Origin: Otatea glauca
Lineage: Eukaryota; Streptophyta; Magnoliopsida; Poales; Poaceae
Assembly (NCBI GenBank): GCA_036346275.1
Contig: CM070711.1
Coordinates: 49,663,435 to 49,727,434, forward strand
DNA length: 64,000 nt
Reading direction: 5' to 3'
Shown here piece after piece: positions 56,558 to 64,000 of this stretch. Below the pieces are notes generated by a model. The model was not told the origin of the DNA. It was given only the letters and a program-made list of their open reading frames with translations, and made no database searches. Positions within the stretch are counted from its first letter, which is position 1; each line of letters opens with the position of its first letter. The position numbers were made by a program, and so were the translations under genes.

Positions 56558-57577
56558 TTGTACTAATTAAATATATGCTCTCTTTTGTACGAATGACATG
56601 TTTATTTTATCATATGTAACAATTAATGTATTATATGGAGTAATGGAAATTGAGGTTATGCTCGAGACTGGTTCTCTCTGTTCTTTCAACAGATCCTCTC
56701 TGTTCTTTGGCAGCTTGAAGAAAAGTATGATCCAAGATTTGAGTGCAAATCTTTAACTGCTTTTAAATTTATGTGAATTTGACTGCATTTGTGTGAATTT
56801 TTGTATTTGTGTGAAGTTATTTATAGCATTTGTGTGAATTTTTGTAGCATTATTTGACTAATGCATTTATGTGAATTTTTGAAGCATTATTTGATTTTCA
56901 AAATATTAAAACTACTAAAACAGTGAGCAATCTAGATTTTAAGAATTTTAGAACTTAGTCAAAATTATAGGAAAATATTTATATAAAATAGTAGAAGTCC
57001 TGCAGTATGCCTCCAAAAATTTTTAGAAAATTTAGGTCAAAGTTAATAGGATTTCAAAAGTCCTAAAGCACTCATCCTTTAAAATAAAATAAAATAAAAT
57101 TTTAACTTAATTGGTCGAAGACCAGCTTATCACTGCCAATTGCCTCATAAAACCGACAGTGATGTAGCTTATTACTGCTAGTTTTTAGTCTCAACCGACG
57201 GTGATGAGCACTATCACTGCCAGGTGGAGTTCCACCCAGCAGTGATAATACATTATTACTGTCGGTTTGTGGAGTAGGCTGGCAGTGATAAGGCCACTAT
57301 CACTACTGGCTCTCTTTCTGGCTCGGCAAAGATAGACTATCATTGTCGGTTGTTGTGGCGAGCCGACAATGATAGTCCACCCCTATAAATTCAAAAGACC
57401 GCGCCCCCTCTTCTCAGTTACACTCTAACCTAGCGCCGTTGCTCTCCGCCGTCGCCTCGGACCACCCTGCCGTCGCCTCGGACCTCCCCGTCAGAGACAC
57501 TAGATCTCATGAAGCGTCGACACTTGTTTTACTACTGAACATACATATGCACGTTGGTACCCATATCGGTACCCATA
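56558..57577. other. CACTA-2 3' region, right subterminal repeats and promoter-like DNA
   Basis: 56,560-57,110 is AT-rich noncoding sequence with GTGTGAATTTTTGTA-type repeats. 57,113-57,127 contains the palindromic TTGGTCGAAGACCAG also seen twice near 24.6 kb. 57,125-57,385 holds subterminal CACTGCC motifs. 57,388 CCCTATAAATTC is TATA-like, followed by a CCGTCGCCTCGGACC repeat. 57,513-57,573 is the unit A spacer sequence. Confidence 0.5.
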
Positions 57578-58065
57578 TTTACAACCGGAGAACTGATGGA
57601 GATGCAATGTTTTAGTATGTGTTAAGAGACTATTTTATTGGATATGTTGTATAATTTACAGGTTAGTTTCGATACGCACGTATATATCATGCAAGTTGGA
57701 TGGGTGTGGTCATCTCCTTAATCAGGCCTAAGGAGGAGTAAGAACACTGCTCCTTCCATCCCTTAATATAAGTCATTTTTATTTTACACGGTTTCTATCG
57801 TAAAATTTTGGCTAAGGTTGTGTATCATGATATACTAGCATATAATAAAAATTATATATTATGAACGAATTTTATAAGACAAATTTAATAACATTATTTT
57901 TGCTCAGTCGACCTTCATACACACCTCACTCACACGTTACACGCCTACACGCGTGTAGGTTCTCTGTACATGCTAGAATTCTTAACGAGATCCTGGACCT
58001 CACGAAGTGTGGACACTCGTTTTACTACTGAACATGGATGCCCGTGGGTAGCCATATTTCCTAGG
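57578..58065. repeat. 488-bp inverted repeat, right arm
   Basis: Partner of 51,333-51,820. Outside it, unit B continues GTAGCCATATGCC and then GCGTCACTCG before the hAT element. Just inside it lies the TCATGAAGCGTCGACACTTG sequence that forms the palindrome spacer of unit A (44,930). Confidence 0.9.
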
Positions 58066-58106
58066 GTAGCCATATGCCCCCGTTGGTAGCGTCACTCGGT
58101 CCTCCG

Positions 58107-59749
58107 CAAGGTTTGAAAATTCGATTTCAGAATAAATTTCGTCCCTAGCCGAATCGTGAAATTTCAGAGAAATTTTAGAAATATTTCGGATAAAATTTGA
58201 ATTTGAAAATTCAAATCCGGTACATTCCGGAAAAAAAATCCGAAATTCGGCGAAAAAACCCGAAATTTCGGGCGAAATACCTGAAATTTCGGGTTTTTTC
58301 ACCGGCTGAAAAGTGGTCTAAACATTAACGAAAATTTTTGAAGGTTTTTTTGGAGGTTCCTGACACATTTCTGATGTTCTTACAAAAATTTCAGCTGATT
58401 ATCAAATTTGAGGAAGTTTTTAAAATTCGGAGAGTGGTACTGTCCTGATAAAACACTGACCGACAAGTTTGATCTGAATGGAAAATGGTACAAATCAAGT
58501 TATAAACTGTTTAAAATTTTTGTTCATGGTTATGATCCATAAATAATATTTTCACAAAATTTTCATCTGATTATCACTTGTAAGGAATTTTTAAAAATTC
58601 GGAGAGTGGTACTATCCTGATAGAACACTGACCGACAAGTTTGATCCGAATGGAAAATGCTACAAATAAAGTTAGAAACTGTTGAAATGTTTTTTGCATG
58701 GTTATTATGTATCTATAATGCTCTCATAAAATTTTTAGATGATAATCAAACTGTATGAATTTGTAAAAATTCGAACAGTACTACCACCCTGTTAAAAGGC
58801 TTACCGGCAAACTTGGACAAAATGAAAAATTATATAAACCACGTTAAAAACTTTTGAAATTTTTGTGGATGGTCGTGATGTAACATTAATGTTCCTTTAA
58901 AATTTTTAGATGATGATCATTCTCAAATAATGTTTAAAAATTCAGACAGTGCTACGTCTTGATAAAAGTCTGATGATCAATACATAGATTTGCTTTAGCA
59001 AAAAAAAAGTTTAAAATTTATGAAAATTTTAAAGAATGGTTATAATGAAGTTATTAATATCCCATAAAAATTTTGATTCATGATCACACTCCAGTGAATT
59101 TATAAAATTCTTACAAGGCACAGTATCATTTATGTTTTTTTCTTTTTTATTTTTGAAATATAATATAACAAACGAAGTTCAATGCTTACATAGATTTGAT
59201 TGACCAAACAAACAAAGTTTAATTTTTAAAAAAAATTTATATAATGGTACTGAGTCAATTATTAATCTCTCACAAAAATTTTAGATCATAATCACACTAA
59301 AGAAAATTTATAAAATTCTGACAATATAACTGTCCCAATTATGTTCATTCTGTTTTTGATTTTTTAAAGATAACAAATGAAGTTAAATTATTTTGAAATT
59401 TTGTATATATGATTCTAATCTACTAAGGTTAGTACCATAAAATTTTCACCTTATTATCAAGCTTGTACAATTTTATAAAAATCTGACAGTGTTTCTGCCA
59501 AAATTTTAAAATGTTTAAAAAATTCGTTTTTTCAACAAATTTTCATAGGAGATGACTTTCCTCAGGGTTATTGGACCAAATCCGGCCCTAAAAGTTTCAA
59601 AACCGGCCAAAAAATATGAAATTTCGCCGAAAAAATCGAAATTTCGGATTACTATAGCAATTTCAATTTTTTTTAAAAAAAATTCCAGCCCGCACTTTAG
59701 ATTTCGGGGTGATCCAAAATCCGAAATTTCACCGAAATTTGGAACCCTG
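58107..59749. mobile_element. hAT-like element (1643 bp) with exact 8-bp target duplication
   Basis: Ends CAAGGTTTGAAAATTCG and CGAAATTTGGAACCCTG form inverted repeats, flanked by GTCCTCCG at 58,099-58,106 and 59,750-59,757. Unit A has a single GTCCTCCG at about 45,060 (the empty site). The interior is AT rich with GAAATTTCGG motifs and repeated TTCGGAGAGTGGTACT segments (about 58,427 and 58,599). It has no transposase, so it is non-autonomous. Confidence 0.85.
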
Positions 59750-60130
59750 GTCCTCCGTCGCTGCCACCCTTTGATATACTCGATTTATCAATGGGCAAGT
59801 AGGCCTCTGACGAACTCACAAAAACCAATCACTCATCGAAGCATCAAAAGTGTAGCAGCTTTTGACATACCCGTTACAGATGTCTAATCCACCACAAGGC
59901 GTTGTAAACTACTCATAATCAATCTTTTACATGATTGTCTGAGACGTCAGGAGACCATCATTTAGTTAAATAAATAGTGTAGCAGCCTTGATATATACTT
60001 GTTTACCACATGTCTAATGTCTAAGACGTCACTAGGCTACAAGTATTATCGTTTAAAAAAGAGAGACCAATTAGGTTGTGAAGAGCCTACTGTACAAACC
60101 ATAACCACGTGTTACAACGTATACCGTATC
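59750..60130. repeat. RX right arm (unit B)
   Basis: Parallels 45,060-45,417 of unit A: AAATCGAGTATATCAAAGGG complement, CTAAATGATGGT complement and CACTAGGCTACAAG. It ends near CCACGTGTTACAACG, where unit A instead has the CACTA end fragment. Confidence 0.75.
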
Positions 60131-61078
60131 CATTTTAGAAATCAACTCAGATCACATATTACAACGTACAGCACATCCATTTCAGAAATCAACTCAGATA
60201 TATTAACGAATTGAATTAATAACTACAACTCACAAATTCACAGCACAAGGTTCACAAATTAATCTAAGTGGTACTAACAAATTCACAACTCATCATGTGA
60301 GACTTGAGTGGCATTTGCCTTTTGGATTTACGACCTCACGTATCAAGAAGGCACAGAGTTGTCCTCGAATTCCTAGCAGGTTAGCCTGTTCCAACATAGA
60401 TTCAGCGCATTTTCAAGCCTATTGATGGGAAGAATTATTGCAAGATTGACAAACCTTTATAACATTGGTCTTCTGACACCAATGAGGAGTTGTATGTTGT
60501 GGCAAACATAGAATCTATATAGGCTAGTGTCTTGTGGCTACTGGTGGCACTGCCAAAATATAATAGGTTAGTTCTGGAGGTATTATTATGGAGTAAGTAT
60601 TATTGAGTACTAGCAGATACCGAAAACTTATGAATGTGCTTCAGCTTCAATGAGTCCTTGTGTAGCCCTCCACAAGCTCTGTAGATATTGAACGACGTGT
60701 CGAGTAAATTTGTAGTAGGCGTCAAGTTGTGGGTGCCGCCCTTTTTGATATGACTGATGAATGCCTTGCTGCTTGTTGACATGCACTTGTCTCCACCGTT
60801 GATCTGTTTTCCTGCGTCTATTTAGGTTAAATTTTAGTTGCTGTCATAAACAGGTTGGGCGGTCGTCCAACGTTGGCCATCAGCAACTAAACAAGACAAG
60901 GGATGAAGATGCGAGGTTTTGTTATCTGCTTAGAGAGTATATATCGATTATCCTCTTGGATATGTTTATGCAGGTTAACCATGCCACACACATATATACC
61001 ATACAAGTTGGGTGTGATCATTTTACTAATCAGGCATAAGATGGAACACCACTTCCTAGTTTTCCTCATGCAACATAT

Positions 61079-62447
61079 CACTACTACAGAAAGTCATATA
61101 TTAGACGTCTCATCATAAACGGTTTTCAAAAACCATATGTGTTAAAGCTAATTATAGATGATTTTGCTATCGCGACCGTCTAAGATACTGGATATGCAAA
61201 GAACGAACCGTCTGTAAAATATCATAAACAGTTTCCCAAACGGTTCATGGTATAAACTGTCTGTGATATGACTACATATCACAGACGATTTTCTGAAAAG
61301 AACAGTCTGCAATATTTCATAGACGATTAGTTTCATGAACCATCTATGATATCAACTTATCGCATATGGTTTTTTTAGTAAACCATCTGTGATATTTAAT
61401 TTTTGCTAATATATAATACAGAGCCCTAACCTACTTAAGGTTTTTAGGGTTTCTAGATCTGTCTTTGAGGTGGCGGCGATTGTGAGGCGATTTAGGGAAA
61501 GAAGACTATGGATTTGAAAGAGTTGATTATAGATCCATTTATTCTTGGTAATCTAAGGTTAGTAATTGGTTCTAATTGCATTATATTCAAGATCTAACTT
61601 GGTAAAGAGAGAATTGAAAATGATTTAGATCTAGCTTGGTGTAGATCCATTTGTTATTTGTGATCTAAGGTAGTAATTGGTTCTAATTGCATTATATTTA
61701 AGATGAATGTGGACAGTGTACATAAAATTTTTAAAGCTGTCACATTGTAGATGCCCCAAATGACGAGATCGTGACACTAGAGAATGCCATTAGCACATTC
61801 ATCCAGCAGCCTAGGTGAGACGTCTTCCTAGACGACCGTCCTCCAGTACCAGATCTATCCGCACTACTAGAGCCACCTGCTGCACCGAAGCTACCCACAC
61901 TACCGGAGCCACCTACTGCACCAAAGCAGGCCACCAAATTGGCTATCGTGCCCCGTATGTCACAGACCGGTACATCACTTCATACCCAGTCGTCTCCTGT
62001 GAATACGACCTATATTAGAAAGCGAGGTGGCGACAAGGGCAAATTGAAGCAAAGCACGGAGGCTCTCGACTTTCCGTTGGCCGTGTTGACTTGAAAATAC
62101 AAGCTAGGAGAGCCTTTCGTACCGGAAGAGCACCTACAAATACTAGGAATGGCTTGCACTAGATTGCATACTTGGTACAAGGAACAAGCTAACAAGCCAA
62201 TGGTAGAACGGATATCGAGTGTCCCTGTCAAGTTTAAGGAGGAGCATTTATTCAACCAATTATTGGGGGACTCCTTCGGGGTTGACTTCAGCGATTTGTT
62301 CAATCTCTACAACCTCGACGCTCTCCTTACTCTTGACATGCTAGACATTGTAAGTGTGTGCAATCACGATCTACATTCATGTAATCACTTTCGGTATACT
62401 TCAATAATAATTTTAAGATACTCCAATACGTCATAGTTGAAAAAAAT
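61079..62447 (+). mobile_element. CACTA element fragment with second-ORF exon (unit B)
   Basis: Duplicate of 46,892-48,290: CACTACTACAGAAAGTC terminus at 61,079, subterminal motifs and leader. Unit B lacks a short piece near 61,200 relative to unit A. The coding part is at about 61,935-62,350. Confidence 0.6.
61935..62436 (+). pseudogene. CACTA accessory ORF fragment, unit B (stop-interrupted)
   Basis: Same protein segment as 47,791-48,279, but a small insertion near 62,082-62,092 (GTGTTGACTTG) introduces a TGA and splits the frame. The continuing open part starts at 62,149 (M-A-C-T-R-L-H-T-W-Y-K-E-Q). Differences from unit A are otherwise few. Confidence 0.5.
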
Positions 62448-63239
62448 TTATCGGAGCTATTTATTTTTGCTATATACCTTTTTCCATATGTAACAGAAGT
62501 ATATACACAAATTATGCTATAAAGAGTGGACCATGACGAAATTTTTCATGGAACTCACTTCAGAGTATCTTATAATCAGTATTAAAGTATGTCCAAAAGG
62601 ATAAAGAGGTATAACAACATCATTTAAGGTGTATACTTAGAGTGAGAGTACGTACTCGTGTGTGTGTATATATATACATACACATGGTAACGCTATTCTA
62701 CCCCCAAGCGTTGAATAGTTATTCTGTGCTCCGGTCGGAGAAGCGCATGCAAACCATCCCGTGTATGCCCATGTGTTGATTAAACCAGTTAAGTGGCCAA
62801 CTACTAGTAAATGCGTTTTCATAGTTTGTACATGAATATATTTTTCTTTGTTTTAGCTATAACTTTTTACTAGTAGCTTCGATTCATGAACAATTTTCAT
62901 CAGTAGCTTACTGACAATAAAGCAACAAAATGACATAAGTTTTGCCACTAAACGTTGGATATGTTGCCTTTTACTATCTAGAAAATAATAGGTTACTAGA
63001 TATTACACAAGATATTACTAAACTGAAACGAAGTAAACTATCAAACAAGAGTTTAGTTCTGGTTTCGGCCCTTTGGTAAAATATTACGTGGATGATCGTA
63101 AACGTAACTGTAGTAGATGATAAAAATCAAATGAGAATTGATTGTGAAATGTTAAGCGTCCGTCTGTTCAATAGTAAACTCTTACACACATCAGTCATTT
63201 GGAGTTCATTTGACAGTAAATCATCTTTATCGTGTAAAG

Positions 63240-63412
63240 TAGGGGTGGGTATTCGGTTTTTTCGGTTCGGTTATTTTGGTTTAAAAATATTTCGGTTTTC
63301 GAAAACTGGCGACCGAAATTTTTAGTTCAAATCCTAAAACCGAACCGAATTAACCGAAAAAAATCAATTCAATTAATTCGGTTTTTCGGTAAACCGAATT
63401 TCAGAACCATGA
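63240..63412. mobile_element. MITE (TAGGGGTGGGTATTCGG type), unit B
   Basis: Starts TAGGGGTGGGTATTCGG, is rich in TTCGGTT and AACCGAA, and ends near GGTAAACCGAATTTCAG. It is the complete counterpart of the truncated copy at 49,083. Confidence 0.5.
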
Positions 63413-63503
63413 TTAGGCTGGAGGATGCCTGGATTTCATGACCTCCAAAGTAAAGCTCTACTTAAAAAGAGTTTGGCTGACTGATAACAGTTAACATACA
63501 AAC

Positions 63504-63924
63504 CTTGTAAGCACATAAATGTTCACTAGCTTCCGCTGATCCATGCACCAAACCTGGACAACATGAGAAGAGCTTCAGGATGATACAATAATTTTCTACA
63601 TATAGGGCAAGCACTTAAACAAGCATACCAAATGCAGGTAATTGAAATCACACTCACTAAATCACAATAAGGATCATCACAAAAAGGATAAACCACGTGT
63701 AAAAAAGTATATGCTAAACATGGAGCAATTTTAAGTCAAAACTGTAATTTCCAACTAAAGCCACATACAAGTTTCAGTGGGGCCACAGGGGCAATTACTG
63801 ATTTTACGAAACACCCATCAGACCGGCCTTCAAAATCCATGACTGGAATTGCAACTCCTGCGCATTTATCCTTGTATTCTTTTATCAAGCATCCAAGCAA
63901 AGCCCAAGGATATAAGGATATTGC
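63504..63924 (-). pseudogene. CPSF100 (CPSF2)-like gene fragment
   Basis: On the minus strand an acceptor TTCCAG precedes an exon (63,842-63,769) encoding M-D-F-E-G-R-S-D-G, then V-K-S-V-I-A and V-A-P-L-K-L, with donor GTATGT. An intron of about 215 bp ends TTGTCCAG, and a 50-bp exon (63,553-63,504) encodes L-V-H-G-S-A-E-A-S-E-H-L-C-A-Y-K before GTTTGT. These match consecutive parts of the 100-kDa cleavage and polyadenylation specificity factor subunit, a metallo-beta-lactamase/beta-CASP protein of mRNA 3' processing. E-H-L joined to C-A-Y-K implies loss of about 30 intervening residues, and the junction appears one base out of frame. An alternative upstream acceptor at 63,924 gives a longer open exon. 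More of the gene may lie to the right. Confidence 0.6.
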
Positions 63925-64000
63925 CTGTATAAGTATTGAAGTTCATATATGCATTTATACGCTGTACTCATTTTTGTGAACATACTTGGAGGAAGAGAAG

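Larger units (their letters stand above)
52343..57395 (+). mobile_element. CACTA-like transposon 2 (CACTG terminus), degenerate
   Basis: Left end CACTGCTACAGAATAGGCC (CACTG rather than CACTA) is followed by subterminal TCACTGCCGGTT and CGGCAGTGATAA motifs to about 52,535. A TATA-like TTTATATAGG and a leader follow, then the transposase. Right-hand subterminal motifs of the same kind lie at 57,125-57,385. No matching right terminus was found; the right motifs are followed by a second promoter-like region in the same direction, suggesting a truncated or rearranged right side. Confidence 0.7.
49351..63412. repeat. Segmental tandem duplication, unit B, enlarged by insertions
   Basis: Matches unit A at both ends but is about 7.5 kb longer. 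The extra length is the inverted-arm and CACTA assembly at 51,349-about 57,508 (with its right arm to 58,065) and the hAT element at 58,107-59,749, less deletions. Unit B retains the full right end of the MITE at 63,240-63,412, which unit A lacks, so the original right flank is next to B. Confidence 0.8.

Overview
This is nuclear DNA from a flowering plant, most likely a grass. It holds one intact multi-exon gene, a full-size ABCG/PDR transporter whose protein resembles the rice PDR9/ABCG36 group. The gene is embedded in nested, mostly decayed transposable elements: Ty1-copia retrotransposons, CACTA elements, hAT elements, Helitrons and Stowaway/Tourist-type MITEs. No tRNA, rRNA, CRISPR array or prokaryotic feature was recognised. 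All reading was by eye; exon borders come from splice consensus plus frame continuity, and no alignment was run.

Layout. 1-6.3 kb: a minus-strand Copia element (RT start, integrase, gag, tRNA-Met primer site, one LTR), with the rest beyond the left edge. 6.8-17.3 kb: a copy of an unclassified dispersed repeat, called RX here, interrupted by about 9.1 kb of foreign sequence bounded by an 8-bp direct repeat. That insert holds a GC-rich block, organelle-like (probably mitochondrial) DNA with a group II intron domain V, and an exon of a STRUBBELIG-type receptor kinase. 17.3-21 kb: a Stowaway MITE, LTR-like sequence and unassigned DNA. 21.3-25.2 kb: a minus-strand CACTA element with a broken transposase and a piece of the same LTR family seen at 4.5-6.3 kb. 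25.3-29.5 kb: two opposed 362/363-bp Helitrons and two RX copies carrying hAT-like insertions.

29.78-40.05 kb: the PDR gene (TATA box, 22 coding exons, 1452 residues). A 2617-bp Helitron sits in intron 16, with both splice sites intact. 40.4-42.5 kb: a 252-bp tandem duplication and a dead Copia gag.

42.7-63.4 kb: a tandem segmental duplication. Unit A is 42,696-about 49,207; unit B is 49,351-about 63,412. B was enlarged by a CACTA element lying between two 488-bp inverted arms and by a 1643-bp hAT element with a clean target duplication and an empty counterpart in A. Both units carry fragments of a second CACTA ORF. 63.5-63.92 kb: minus-strand exons resembling CPSF100 (CPSF2), apparently a pseudogene fragment.

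How it works together: the PDR gene is the only locus predicted to make a functional protein, a plasma-membrane ATP-driven exporter. The rest records transposition, fragment capture and duplication. No new biochemical system can be claimed; the most unusual structures are the 9.1-kb composite insert and the duplicated, palindrome-centred array downstream of the PDR gene.
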